From Cryomorpha sp963741985 (GTDB lineage: Bacteria > Bacteroidota > Bacteroidia > Flavobacteriales_D > Cryomorphaceae): 64,000 nt of DNA. A program made the translations under genes and the position numbers. Numbering within the stretch: the stretch's first letter is position 1; every line of letters begins with the position of its first letter. Of the stretch, positions 17,573 to 26,852 are shown piece by piece. The DNA is taken from positions 1,922,001 to 1,986,000 of the forward strand of contig CAVUKD010000002.1 in the NCBI GenBank assembly GCA_963741985.1, in the 5' to 3' direction. The notes beneath the pieces are model-generated. The model saw nothing but the letters and a program-made list of their open reading frames with translations. It was not told the origin of the DNA and ran no database searches.

Positions 17573-18381
17573 ATGGATCAAAGGCCTCTCCTTTCTATCA
17601 TCACCGTAGCCTATAATTCGGCGGCAACAATCGGCCGGACGTTGGAATCCTTGCGCCAACAAACAAATAAAAATTTCGAATCCATTATTATCGACGGCGG
17701 AAGTACCGATGGCACCATGGAAATCGTAAAATCTTACAGCGATGTGGTCACCAAAAGTATTTCCGAAAAGGACGAGGGAATTTACGACGCAATGAACAAA
17801 GGTATAGCCCTCTCAGAAGGAAAATATCTCGCTTTTCTTAATTCCGACGATGCCTATTTTCCGGAAACGGTGGCACGGGTCATGGCTTTTGCGAAAAAAC
17901 AAAACGCTGAGATAATCTACGGCAACATGCAAAAGGAACGAAAGCTCGGCAAGGAACTTTTGACCCGAATCGAAAAACCTAATTTGCAGAAAATGCCTGA
18001 AACAATGGGCGTTTTTCATCCGGCGACATTTACCAAAAAGGAGATTTTTGATCGTTTTGGCGGTTACGATTTGCGCTTCAACCTGGCTGCCGATTACCAT
18101 TGGTTTTTGCGTGCTTATCTGGAAAAAGTTTCCAGTTTGATTATCTCGACGAGGTGTTGGTGAAGTTTTCGGTAGGTGGTGCGAGCAATTTTTCATGTGA
18201 AACGTACCGCGAAGCCATCCAAATACAGGAAGAATTGCAAACCGGGACGAGTGATAATATGCGCAAGCTCTATGAAACCTGTCGTCGCAAGATGCGCAAA
18301 CAGCAAATAATTGCTAAGTTTGTCGCCCTGCCGATAATCAGAGACTTATACAAGAAGCAGATCAAAAAACGCTGGAGTTGA
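17573..18381 (+). pseudogene. GT2-family glycosyltransferase, one frameshift
   Basis: About 269 residues when repaired. GT-A fold motifs are present: LSIITVAYNSAATIGRTLES, IIIDGGSTDGT, the metal-binding LNSDDAYF (~87) and LAADYHWFLRAYL (~180). A one-base deletion in an A-tract (18123-18127; six A's expected) shifts the frame. The adjacent frame continues as KSFQFDYLDEVLVKFSVGGASN and ends RDLYKKQIKKRWS. The gene is otherwise complete, so a homopolymer error or a simple slippage mutation are both possible. The acyltransferase start overlaps its stop (TTGA). Confidence 0.85.
17643..17711 (+). repeat. Direct repeat shared with truncated GT2 gene (right copy)
   Basis: Right-hand partner of the 69-base identical block at 13677-13745. 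The two copies flank the 3.7-kb lipase cassette in direct orientation. Confidence 0.75.
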
Positions 18382-18938
18382 CCAAGATTTTCGAATATTT
18401 CTTAGCTTTTCGATACCGTTTTAATGGCTGGCGGCTGCGTGTCTATCTGGAGCTATTGGGTTGTAAAGTCGGTCGCAAACTCAAATGCCTCGAATACCCA
18501 ACTTTTCGCGATATTCCAAAACGAAATTTTACCATTGGCGATGATGTGGTCATCGGTCGGGGCGTGGTTTTCGAAATTACGCATACAGGTGCGCTTGAGG
18601 TTGGGGATCAAACTGTTGTCGGAGATTATGTTCGTTTTAGCTCTACGGCCAAAATCAAAATCGGAAAATGGGTAGGAATTGCAGAGAGTTGCAGCATCCG
18701 CGGAAGCACCCACCAAATACTGCGTGATGAAAAATTCATGAAGCAGGGCAGCGACGCGATGGATATCTCGGTTGGAGACGACGTACTGATTGGCACCCAT
18801 TCGCAGGTCCTGATGGGAGCGCATATTCCCGCGGGCGTTATAATTGGTGCACTTTCTTTGGTCACCCGACATGAAAAATTGCATCCTTACGGTATATTTG
18901 TCGGCTCGCCCGTAAAACATATCCGCGACCGCGCATGA
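18378..18938 (+). CDS. Hexapeptide-repeat acyltransferase
   Basis: A 186-residue left-handed beta-helix protein. Hexapeptide repeats run from about residue 50 to 170 (IGDDVVIGRGVVFE, VVGDYVRFSS, ISVGDDVLIGTHSQVLMG, IPAGVIIGALSLV), and the end YGIFVGSPVKHI is the usual 'G.PAK.I' closing motif. Such enzymes O- or N-acetylate sugars in LPS/EPS pathways using acetyl-CoA. The only suitable start is TTG at 18378, which overlaps the previous stop. The stop is overlapped by the next gene (ATGA). Confidence 0.85.
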   Translation: MTKIFEYFLAFRYRFNGWRLRVYLELLGCKVGRKLKCLEYPTFRDIPKRNFTIGDDVVIGRGVVFEITHTGALEVGDQTVVGDYVRFSSTAKIKIGKWVGIAESCSIRGSTHQILRDEKFMKQGSDAMDISVGDDVLIGTHSQVLMGAHIPAGVIIGALSLVTRHEKLHPYGIFVGSPVKHIRDRA

Positions 18939-19664
18939 ACACTTCCGAAGTAAAAGCCTTTTTTGAGAAAACGGATGTTTATCTCACCTACAATTACAAT
19001 TTGCGGATTCGCGCCGAAACGGTAGGTTATTTTATCCGCGATCTGCATTTTGACTGAGGTTCTTGATATGCCCTGCGGTACAGGTGATATATCAGCTCCG
19101 TTCATCGTTAGGTTTGACCACCTCACGATGATGGATTTTTCTGAAAATATGATTGCCACCGCCAAAAAACGGGTTCCTGATGATCAAAAGGCGAAAGTCG
19201 ATTTCATTAACGGGGATTTTTATGCCCACGATTTTGGCGAAAGCCGATACGACCTTGTAATGAATATCGGCATACTGGCGCATATTCGAAATCCATTCGA
19301 ATTTTTGGAAGCTTCCATGAAATTGGTCAAACCCGGCGGATTTCTCATTATCCAGAACACGGATTCAAAGCACTGGTTTGCCAAATTAATTCATCTTTAC
19401 CTCGGAATGCGTCGTGCTGTGGGAAAAGACAAGTATAAACTCAATAAAGTAGCTGAAGATGAATTGCTTTCGCACATCAAAGCCGGAGGATTTGAAATGA
19501 AAGATTCATTTAAATACAACCAATCTTTTCTCGGTCTTTCGCGTTTTTTTAGCAACGACTTGAAGTATAACCTTACGCGAAAATATTTTGGCTATGCTGG
19601 CGCAAATAAGAATGCATCGAGTGGGAGTGATGCTACATTTCTTTTTCAGAAAAAAGCGATGTGA
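18935..19664 (+). pseudogene. SAM-dependent methyltransferase, one frameshift
   Basis: About 243 residues when repaired. ATG 18935 opens MNTSEVKAFFEKTDVYLTYNY..., which meets TGA at 19055-19057. Removing the extra T at 19055 gives LHFDEVLDMPCGTGDIS, i.e. SAM motif I, and the frame runs on to 19664 with ADYDLVMNIGILAHI-like motif II (observed RYDLVMNIGILAHI) and LVKPGGFLII. It is a class I methyltransferase probably acting on a sugar or lipid precursor. It overlaps both neighbours (ATGA and GTGA), so it belongs to the glycan operon. Confidence 0.85.
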
Positions 19665-20776
19665 AACCAAAACTGCTGATTATTCCGGAAAATTTTCCCA
19701 CAGATGAAAATCCCGTGGCGGGAATTTTCATGAAGGATCAAATTAGAGCATTAAGCCTGTATTTTGAAATTACCGTTTTTAATTCGAATCCCTGGTATCG
19801 GGGAGTTTACGAACAGATGGAGGGCACTCGTTTTTACGATTTCCATCTATTTTCAAAACGACTTCCAACCCTTTTTAAGTTGCCCGGCTATGCGTGGTGG
19901 GAATATCAGTCGCTCCGGGTGGCTAAGAAAATTCCCAAACCGGATATTATCCATCTGCATGGCGCTTCGCTCCGGGGCGGCTGGGTAAGCAATCTCGCCA
20001 AATATTGGAATATCCCGTACATCGTGACTGAACACACCGGCCCCTGGTCAGCGATTTCGAGCCGACCGAGGATTTTCAAAAGAGCTAAATCCGTTCTTGA
20101 AAATGCCGCTGCGGTTTTGCCAGTGAGTAGCCATCTCAAAGCTGAGATGATCGATTCAGAAATAGAAGCCAAACCTTGGGAAGTATATGGTAACCCGGTG
20201 GATACCGAATATTTTAATCTTCGGAACGCTTCGCTCAAGAGCGCTAAGAATATTCTTTTTCTCGGACGACTCGATGATTTTAAAGGAGCATTGCGAACAC
20301 TTAAAGCTTTTCACAAAATCGCAAATCAAATTCCCGAATACGGGCTGACTATCGCCGGTAGCGGACAGGAAGCTGAGGCAATTGCCTCCTATATCGAATC
20401 AAATCAGTTGGAAAATCGGGTGGAATTTCTCAATCAAAACTTTTCGCGCGAAGAGATGAAAATGCTCTTTCACCGCGCTTCGTTTCTTGTATTTCCAAGT
20501 CTTTTTGAGAGTTTTGGTCTCGTGGCAGCTGAGGCTATGGCTACCGGACTTCCTGTAGTTATTACCAACCGTACCGGCCCAAAAGATTTTTCATCAGAGG
20601 AAACAACCATTTCGGTTAACCCCGAATCTGTGGATGAAATAGCTGGTGGAATGATGAAAATGAAGGAAAACTTGGGCGATTATGACCCATCTGCTATTCG
20701 TGGATTTGTGACAGAGCGTTTCGGGTTTGAGGCCTATGGGGAGAAGGTACTGAGATTGTATCAATCGCTCTTTTAA
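19661..20776 (+). CDS. GT4-family glycosyltransferase
   Basis: A 371-residue GT-B enzyme. N-terminal IPENFPTDENPVAGIFMKDQ and IIHLHGA are typical of Bacteroidota GT4 enzymes. The donor domain begins ILFLGRLDDFKGALRTLKAF (~202) and carries E-x7-E in ESFGLVAAEAMATGLPVV (~285). The start is GTG at 19661, overlapping the previous stop. It is the last gene of the glycan run and its frame is intact. Confidence 0.9.
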   Translation: MKPKLLIIPENFPTDENPVAGIFMKDQIRALSLYFEITVFNSNPWYRGVYEQMEGTRFYDFHLFSKRLPTLFKLPGYAWWEYQSLRVAKKIPKPDIIHLHGASLRGGWVSNLAKYWNIPYIVTEHTGPWSAISSRPRIFKRAKSVLENAAAVLPVSSHLKAEMIDSEIEAKPWEVYGNPVDTEYFNLRNASLKSAKNILFLGRLDDFKGALRTLKAFHKIANQIPEYGLTIAGSGQEAEAIASYIESNQLENRVEFLNQNFSREEMKMLFHRASFLVFPSLFESFGLVAAEAMATGLPVVITNRTGPKDFSSEETTISVNPESVDEIAGGMMKMKENLGDYDPSAIRGFVTERFGFEAYGEKVLRLYQSLF

Positions 20777-20864
20777 TGCACTGAAATCGAAGTATGGATA
20801 CCTGCTTTTTCACGCTATATTAATCGGATTCTGTCTGCAGATAGCTCTTTGCTCAAAGTGAAAT

Positions 20865-21197
20865 TCAATATTTCAAAATATCACTCAAGCAAATTTTTAT
20901 CTGTTCAAGTTCTTCTTTTCGTATACTGCCGACACGTTCTATTAGCCGTTCTTTAGAAATCGAGCGCGCATGAAAAGTTAGAATTTCTGATTTTTTCCTC
21001 AGTCCATTTTTTGCATTTGGCGATAAGATCACATTCCCGTGATAGTTTTTTACCTGGGAGGTGAGCGGGCACACTATGAGTATCGGAGTGTTAACATTCA
21101 GCAAATTACCACTTATGATGACTACCGGTCGGAATCCCGCTTGTTCGCTTCCGCGGATGGGGGTTAAGTCTACGTTCCAGATCTCCCCTTGTTTCAT
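20865..21197 (-). CDS. mazF: MazF/PemK-type mRNA interferase toxin
   Basis: A 110-residue toxin. MKQGEIWNVDLTPIRGSEQAGFRPVVIISG contains the family's opening strand and the catalytic-region arginine (RPVVI). CPLTSQ (~45) contains the conserved serine/threonine of the active site. These endoribonucleases cut mRNA at short sequence motifs. It overlaps the antitoxin gene upstream by 4 bases (ATGA), the normal order. The frame is intact, in contrast to the nearby HigB-like toxin. Confidence 0.92.
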   Translation of the reverse strand: MKQGEIWNVDLTPIRGSEQAGFRPVVIISGNLLNVNTPILIVCPLTSQVKNYHGNVILSPNAKNGLRKKSEILTFHARSISKERLIERVGSIRKEELEQIKICLSDILKY

Positions 21198-21427
21198 TCC
21201 TCGAGTTGCTGCATATAAACCGCCATTCCTTCTTCGGCCATAGCCATCACATCTTTGTCTTTAGCCATTTTTTGATACGATTTTAGATAATCTGCTCGTT
21301 TCAACTGATCGAGGTATATAGTCAGGGCTTTTTCGATAAGCTTATTTTTAGGAAGTTTTAATTCCTTCGCTTTTTGCGAAAGCTGATTGAGCAATTCTTC
21401 CGGAAGCGAGCTGGTGAAAGTTGACAT
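21194..21427 (-). CDS. Ribbon-helix-helix antitoxin partner of MazF
   Basis: A 77-residue protein. STFTSSLPEELLNQLSQKAKELKLPKNKLIEKALTIYL is a ribbon-helix-helix (CopG/Arc-like) DNA-binding region, followed by an acidic helical tail (MAMAEEGMAVYMQQLEE) suited to block the toxin. It thus differs from the AbrB-type MazE. A 10-bp palindrome 11 bases upstream of the start is a likely operator. Confidence 0.85.
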   Translation of the reverse strand: MSTFTSSLPEELLNQLSQKAKELKLPKNKLIEKALTIYLDQLKRADYLKSYQKMAKDKDVMAMAEEGMAVYMQQLEE

Positions 21428-21437
21428 ATTTAAAATA

Positions 21438-21447
21438 TATACGTATA
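21438..21447. promoter_or_regulatory. Palindromic candidate operator of the toxin-antitoxin unit
   Basis: TATACGTATA is a perfect 10-bp palindrome in an AT-rich stretch just upstream of the antitoxin start at 21427. Ribbon-helix-helix antitoxins commonly bind such short palindromes to repress their own operon. Confidence 0.4.
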
Positions 21448-21577
21448 AAATGTAAATATATCACTAAAGAACGGATTTTCAAACTTCAGGAAAGCGTATT
21501 TCGTATTAAAACATTATAAATGAAGATGTTTTCACTACAAAAGTGGATAGATGCGTATCACAAGTTGCCACAAATAA

Positions 21578-23125
21578 TCAATGCACTCCGGCCATCCATC
21601 GCTTAATTATTGGTGACACCAGTATCGCTAAAATTCCTATTGCCAGGGTAATAGCACCAAACCCGGCGTAAACAGAAGCATAGGAGTAAAGCTGCTGAAA
21701 AGCATCGCTTTGTTGACTGGTCGTCGACGGATCAAGCCCGGATATGAGGTGAGTCAGATCCCCAAAATAACCTGAAGCGAAGTAATTTGCATCACCACTG
21801 ACGGAGGTAAGTTTAGCAATTTTCCCGGCGAAGAAATGGCCGTAAAATGAAGAGGCAAAAAATACGCCCATTATAAAAGCCAGATATTTTGCAGGAGCAA
21901 GCTCGGTCATTTTTGAAAGTCCGATGGGCGAGATGAGAAGCTCGCCAATGGTAAGAATAAAATAACCAAAAACGAGATAGAACATGGGGGTCCGGGCAAA
22001 TTCATCAACCGAATTTCCGCCCATGGCAAAGATTAAAAATCCAACACCCAGAAGGACAAGTCCGAGACCGGCTTTAACGGCTGAATTTGGATTCAGATTA
22101 CGATCCGAAAGTTTGGTCCAAAGCCACGAAAAGGGAATGGCCAGTGCGATGATGAAGAAGGAGTTGATGCTATTGGTTTGGGCGGCGTTCATCCCTACCA
22201 GAGCTACATTTCTATCTGCAAATAGTGTAAGCGAACTTCCTGCTTGCTCAAATATTGCCCAGAAAAGGGACATCAGGATTGTAAAATAGGCAGTAACAAG
22301 AAGCCGGGTTTTCGCTTTTCCGGAAACGGAACGGTAGATATAAATAATCGCTCCGGTGATAAAGAATGTCGCCACCCAAACGATGTATTGCTCGATGTAG
22401 TTGTACTTGACGAACAATGCAAACACCGGAATAGAAGCTATTGATGCGGCATAAATTACTTTTTCACGGCTTATCCCTGCAAATTTTTTCTTGAGGCCGG
22501 CATTTTTTGGAGGAAGCCCTTCTTTACCGAAGGTCTCCGTTTTCAAGCCGCGGGTGAAAGTGAAAAGCCCGGTGAGCATACCGATTCCTGCGAGGGTGAA
22601 TCCAAAATGCCATCCCCAGAGTTCAGCAACCCATGCGCAGAGGAGCGGGGCCAAAAAACCTCCAATATTTATGCCCATATAGAAGATGGTAAAACCCGCA
22701 TCGCGTCGATCGTCATCTTCGTCGTAAAGCGTGCCCACAAAAGTGGAAATATTGGGCTTGAAAAATCCGTTTCCTACGATTAATAAGGCAAGCGAGCCAT
22801 AGAAGAAAACAGGCTGCTCAATGGCGAGAAAAAAGTGACCGAATGCCATCAAAATTCCCCCGAGAATAATTGATTTTCGATAGCCCAGATAATGATCGGC
22901 TACAAGTCCGCCTATGAGTGGTGTGAAATAGACGAGCGACATATACGCGGCATAGACGCCATAGGACATTTCGTCGGTAAAGATGAGCTGCTTGGTCATG
23001 TAAAGAACGAGCAAGGCACGCATGCCATAAAAGGAAAAGCGTTCCCACATTTCAGCAAAAAAGAGGTAAAAAAGACCTTTGGGATGTCCAAAAAGAGTAG
23101 GACGGTCACTGTGTTCGTTTTTCAT
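21578..23125 (-). CDS. POT/PTR-family proton-coupled oligopeptide transporter
   Basis: About 515 residues, MFS fold with roughly 14 helices as in bacterial POT proteins. The N-terminal signature AEMWERFSFYGMRALLVLYM includes the ExxERFxYYG proton-coupling motif. The PTR2 segment FTIFYMGINIGGFLAPLLC follows at ~150-170. It imports di- and tripeptides with protons across the inner membrane. The ATG at 23125 is preferred; the frame can be extended upstream only to a TTG. Likely monocistronic. Confidence 0.92.
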   Translation of the reverse strand: MKNEHSDRPTLFGHPKGLFYLFFAEMWERFSFYGMRALLVLYMTKQLIFTDEMSYGVYAAYMSLVYFTPLIGGLVADHYLGYRKSIILGGILMAFGHFFLAIEQPVFFYGSLALLIVGNGFFKPNISTFVGTLYDEDDDRRDAGFTIFYMGINIGGFLAPLLCAWVAELWGWHFGFTLAGIGMLTGLFTFTRGLKTETFGKEGLPPKNAGLKKKFAGISREKVIYAASIASIPVFALFVKYNYIEQYIVWVATFFITGAIIYIYRSVSGKAKTRLLVTAYFTILMSLFWAIFEQAGSSLTLFADRNVALVGMNAAQTNSINSFFIIALAIPFSWLWTKLSDRNLNPNSAVKAGLGLVLLGVGFLIFAMGGNSVDEFARTPMFYLVFGYFILTIGELLISPIGLSKMTELAPAKYLAFIMGVFFASSFYGHFFAGKIAKLTSVSGDANYFASGYFGDLTHLISGLDPSTTSQQSDAFQQLYSYASVYAGFGAITLAIGILAILVSPIIKRWMAGVH

Positions 23126-23200
23126 TGAGAATTGGATTTTCCTCAATGTTAGGACGAGAGATGTTAAATGGCAGGGTGGGTAATGAACAAAAACAATTTT

Positions 23201-24367
23201 TTAGCCTTTGTGATTTTCTGTAACTGAGCCATACTTAGCTCTTATAGATTTATACTCTTGGTTTTCAGACATTTTTAAAAATTCGTGCAACAAGCCCTGA
23301 TCAATGTCTATTGCTTCGGGCAGAAGGCGTAAACGGTATTTGCCTTCGCCAAGAAAGGTGAAAAGATCCTTTCGATCAAGGCGGGCATCGGCTTTTAAAT
23401 CGAGAATTTCATTGATATTGTCAGGGATTCGGGTCACGTATGCCTGACTTTTAATTTCACCCCCTGAACTTACATCAATGCACTGATAGTCACCTTCACC
23501 AAATTTTCGCCGAATGGAGAATTTTAGCAGATTTTTAAATTGGGTAGTTTTCGATCCAAAATCTATTTCGGCAAGCTCAATGTTTTTAGAAGGGATACTG
23601 AGAATTATGCGCGACCAATCTGTAAAACGGAGCCGTATTTCTGCTGGCTTGGGAGTATTGGCGAGTTCTATAACCCAACTTGCGGCAAGTACCAGAAATA
23701 ACCCGATTAGAGATGTTTTTGAAATGAGTTTTATAAGATACGCATCAAAAGTTCCCTGCCAGACGACCACAATTTGCGGGATTTGCGAGACAAACATTGC
23801 AGTGATTACCACGATTGATAGCAATGCTACTATTTTGAGATCGCGATGATTGAAAGTTCGGTAGAGCGTATATCCGAGGATTGCTGACAGGAAAAACGAG
23901 AAAATCAAATCGGGAACCGCATTGGTCTGAATGAGAACCGAATCTATGTTTACCGGTTTTTGCGGAAGCAGTGCGGAGAGAACCGCTACCGCTAATACGA
24001 GGATTGTGAGAATCCATCTGCTTCGCCTGTTGCGGTAAATGAATTCAGGTGCATGATCGAAATAATAGAGCGCGAGTAGGAAGAAGATATTGTTGAGAAT
24101 GGAAAAGAGATTTTGGAATGCAATATCAATTCCCGGTCGCACATCCCAAAGCGACGATGCATAACCCCAAAAGCCCGAAGCAACCCAGGTGAAGAGCGCA
24201 AAGCTCAAATAAATCAATCCTTTGTCGACCCGCAAAAAGCTACCTTCTTCGCCGATTTGCGCACTGAAGCGTCGACGAATGTTATAGTAAATCGCGAGTA
24301 GGAGGATGGCTCCAATGAGCGATGTTCCGCTATGGGCAAGAAAATGGAATTGGGCAACCGACTGCAT
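23201..24367 (-). CDS. Membrane protein with seven predicted helices and cytoplasmic domain
   Basis: About 388 residues. Seven hydrophobic segments lie in the first ~250 residues. They are followed by a soluble ~130-residue domain (NTPKPAEIRLRFTDWSRIILSI onward) with no motif I recognise. The layout resembles membrane sensors but there is no kinase, HTH or cyclase motif. The ATG at 24367 fits the start of the first helix; the frame extends to a TTG at 24439 that is less likely. It lies between the POT gene and the pirin terminator. Confidence 0.7.
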   Translation of the reverse strand: MQSVAQFHFLAHSGTSLIGAILLLAIYYNIRRRFSAQIGEEGSFLRVDKGLIYLSFALFTWVASGFWGYASSLWDVRPGIDIAFQNLFSILNNIFFLLALYYFDHAPEFIYRNRRSRWILTILVLAVAVLSALLPQKPVNIDSVLIQTNAVPDLIFSFFLSAILGYTLYRTFNHRDLKIVALLSIVVITAMFVSQIPQIVVVWQGTFDAYLIKLISKTSLIGLFLVLAASWVIELANTPKPAEIRLRFTDWSRIILSIPSKNIELAEIDFGSKTTQFKNLLKFSIRRKFGEGDYQCIDVSSGGEIKSQAYVTRIPDNINEILDLKADARLDRKDLFTFLGEGKYRLRLLPEAIDIDQGLLHEFLKMSENQEYKSIRAKYGSVTENHKG

Positions 24368-24460
24368 TGGCCGAATATAATGCAAAGTTATGAAAGCCAA
24401 ATGCAGTTTGAGCAGTGGAGTGAGGAGTAAAGTGAGCAACGGAGTACGGAAAAGACATCT

Positions 24461-24486
24461 AAAAAAGCGCCGAAGCGCTTTTTTTT
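24461..24486 (-). terminator. Intrinsic terminator of the pirin gene
   Basis: On the minus strand AAAAAAGCGC-TTCG-GCGCTTTTTT is a perfect hairpin. The loop is a UUCG tetraloop closed by C-G, an especially stable form, and a T-run follows. It overlaps the pirin stop codon (24485-24487). The A/T arms also make it usable in the opposite direction. Confidence 0.85.
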
Positions 24487-25360
24487 ATTCCAGATATCCA
24501 AATTTTCCCATGTTGAAGTCATTCATCGCTTCCACGATTTCCTGACGGGTATTCATTACAAATGGCCCGTGTGCAGCGATTGGCTCGTGAAGCGGCTCAC
24601 CACTAAGCACCAAAACAACTGAATCTTCATGAGCTTCGACAGTGAAACTCTCCCCATCGTTCTCAAACAAAACCAAATGATCGGTTGGAACATCTTCTTC
24701 TCCGTTTACTTTCACACTTCCTTCGATAACCAAAAGAACCGTGTTGTAATTTTCCGGAAAGGAAAATTCCACTTTTCCGCCTTTATTCAATCGGGCGTTT
24801 TGCATATTCACCGGACTAAAAGTAGTGGCAGGCCCGGTTTTGTCTTTATAGGTTCCGGCAATTACTTCTACTTCTCCCGCACCATCCGGTAAGGTGTATT
24901 TCGCCATTTTATCTTTGGAAATGGCTTGATATTTCGGTTTCGACATTTTGTCTTTTGCCGGAAGGTTTACCCAAAGTTGTACCATTTGAAAATCACCACC
25001 TTTCTTGCTGAATTCTTCTTCGTGGTACTCTTTGTGAAGGACGCCCGACGCTGCCGTCATCCATTGTACATCGCCCTTGTCAATTACGCCACCACCACCG
25101 CTGCTGTCGTGGTGCGCTACTTTGCCTTCGTAGGCAATCGTTACCGTTTCAAATCCGCGGTGAGGATGAACTCCAACCCCTCGAGGAGTATCGGTCGGTG
25201 AAAAATAAAATTTCGAATTGTAATCGAGCATGATGAATGGATCCATGCGCTGCATATCGAGGTGGTAGCCACCCGGTATAAAATTGTGTACTCTGAAACC
25301 GTCGCCCACAAAATGGGGTGCCGGCGGAGAAACAACAACTTCTATATTTCGCTTTTTCAT
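24485..25360 (-). CDS. Pirin family protein
   Basis: A 291-residue bicupin protein. The N-terminal pirin domain contains GVHPHRGFETVTIAYEG and HHDSSGGGGVIDKGDVQWM (~62-100), which carry the metal-binding histidines, and GVLHKEYHEEE. The C-terminal pirin domain follows (SGEPLHEPIAAHGPFVMNT). Some bacterial pirins act as quercetinases and others as regulators; the role here is unknown. The gene has its own promoter and terminator. Upstream lies a broken Crp/Fnr regulator on the same strand. Confidence 0.92.
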   Translation of the reverse strand: MKKRNIEVVVSPPAPHFVGDGFRVHNFIPGGYHLDMQRMDPFIMLDYNSKFYFSPTDTPRGVGVHPHRGFETVTIAYEGKVAHHDSSGGGGVIDKGDVQWMTAASGVLHKEYHEEEFSKKGGDFQMVQLWVNLPAKDKMSKPKYQAISKDKMAKYTLPDGAGEVEVIAGTYKDKTGPATTFSPVNMQNARLNKGGKVEFSFPENYNTVLLVIEGSVKVNGEEDVPTDHLVLFENDGESFTVEAHEDSVVLVLSGEPLHEPIAAHGPFVMNTRQEIVEAMNDFNMGKFGYLE

Positions 25361-25384
25361 AAGATTTGGTTTTTAATTGCGATA

Positions 25385-25392
25385 CAAAAATA
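25385..25392 (-). promoter_or_regulatory. Promoter -7 element for pirin
   Basis: TATTTTTG on the minus strand fits TAnnTTTG, 24 bases before the ATG at 25360. Confidence 0.55.
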
Positions 25393-25530
25393 CATCAGAT
25401 TGGAGGTGGATGCATTGATGTAGGGTAAGATTAGCTTTAAGCTTCTGGCTTCAAGCTTCAGGACGAATACCTGATTATTAGTTGATATTGTATTCAGTAC
25501 ATAATTGGCTTGCAGCTTGAGGCCTAAAGC

Positions 25531-26127
25531 TTACGGCTTTTTCGGTCCATTCTTCCTCGCCAATTCCTTTCGCACCCGGCTCAGACTTTCCGGCGTTATT
25601 CCCAAAAAGGAAGCGATCATCCATTGCGGAACGCGAAGCGTAAGGTCAGGATAGAGCTTGATGAAATCCATATACCGATCTTCGGCGGTAGCTCCAATAA
25701 GCAAATTGATGCGTAACTGAAGTGCCGCACATGATTTTGCAGTGCACGGGCATTAAATTTTCGGTAAGGTGCACTTAATTCGGCGGCTTTTAGTCGCAAA
25801 ATTTTCATCGAGCAATACAACCTGAGAGTCTTCAATGGCATCGATGTAAAATTCGGATGGCTCATTGAAATATATACTTCCGCGATCGCCGATAATCCAC
25901 GTTTCAGGTGCGAAGTGAACGATGTGTTCTTTTCCGTCTTCGCTAATGGAATAAAATCGAAGCAATCCTTTTTCTACAAAGAAATTATGACGGCATATCT
26001 CACCTTTACGAAGTAGAAAACTTCCTTTTCTTACCGATTTAGTCCGTATGTTTTGAGCGAGGTTCTCGTATTGATCCTCCGTTAATCCCGCTTTCGCTAC
26101 GAGATAGTTTTGAAAGTTTTCTAACAT
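25531..26127 (-). pseudogene. Crp/Fnr-type regulator with two frameshifts
   Basis: About 198 residues if repaired. The cyclic-nucleotide-binding fold is intact to ~residue 112 (FLLRKGEICRHNFFVEKGLLRFY, HIVHFAPETWIIGD). One extra base in a T-run at 25788-25791 (A-run in the coding strand) shifts the frame. A missing base near 25722-25724 shifts it back, restoring LRINLLIGATAEDRYMDF and the HTH region VPQWMIASFLGITPESLSRVRKELA. The two changes cancel in frame, but the segment between them contains a stop in the original frame. Bacteroidota proteins of this kind respond to unknown effectors. Confidence 0.8.
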
Positions 26128-26263
26128 GGTTTAAAGATGGTGAAATTTTTAAATTCCATTTGAATCCAAAAACTTTTTTTTAAAATCATCTTCATCCACA
26201 GCCTCGGCCGGCATTGATAGCCAATAACTCTACTTAATTTTATTCCTCTACCGGCGATTGACT

Positions 26264-26271
26264 TATATTTG
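26264..26271 (+). promoter_or_regulatory. Promoter -7 element for the 26295 gene
   Basis: TATATTTG fits TAnnTTTG, 23 bases before the ATG at 26295. Confidence 0.45.
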
Positions 26272-26294
26272 ATATTCTAATATACCGCAATAAG

Positions 26295-26852
26295 ATGGAA
26301 ATACTAATAAACATTCTTAAAGAAATCCCTGCCGGCATAGATCGATGGTTATTTATTCTTCTTGGGATAGTCCTTTATTTTTCACCGACAATTTATTCCA
26401 AATTATTCAAAAAGAAATCGCGAGAAGATGAACTTCAGGAAATAAAAACGCTACTCGAGATCAAAAATCTGGCGATGGAAATCGCGATCAAAGAAAAGCG
26501 GGATTTTTCCTCTTTGCCGGAGATAATAAATGAAAAAGGACTCATATCCGATATGTTTCCTGTTGGAAAAGCTCAAGGGTTTAAAGAACATGAAATATCC
26601 CGGCGCCATAAAATACAATACGGATTGACCGGGAGTTTGTCAGTGGTGCTGGTATTGACGATTTTCAATATTATTTTTCACCCCGACACATTTAGCTGGG
26701 GGTGGATTCTTATCCGTGACCTGTGTATCGGAATTATTGCCGGATTTGGGATGGTATTTTACCCATCTAACACAAAGAAACCTATCATAATTGCAGGTGC
26801 CATATTACCCTTCATAATTGCGATGGTTTTGATCCTATTTCGGGTTATTTAA
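26295..26852 (+). CDS. Small membrane protein with four helices
   Basis: A 185-residue protein. One hydrophobic helix near the N-terminus (WLFILLGIVLYFSPTIYSKL) is followed by a charged cytoplasmic helix region (~35-105, EDELQEIKTLLEIKN) and three C-terminal helices (~112-185). No family recognised. Its stop overlaps the remnant of the glycosylase 3' end that marks the left edge of the lipoprotein array, so it is the last gene before that array. Confidence 0.7.
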   Translation: MEILINILKEIPAGIDRWLFILLGIVLYFSPTIYSKLFKKKSREDELQEIKTLLEIKNLAMEIAIKEKRDFSSLPEIINEKGLISDMFPVGKAQGFKEHEISRRHKIQYGLTGSLSVVLVLTIFNIIFHPDTFSWGWILIRDLCIGIIAGFGMVFYPSNTKKPIIIAGAILPFIIAMVLILFRVI

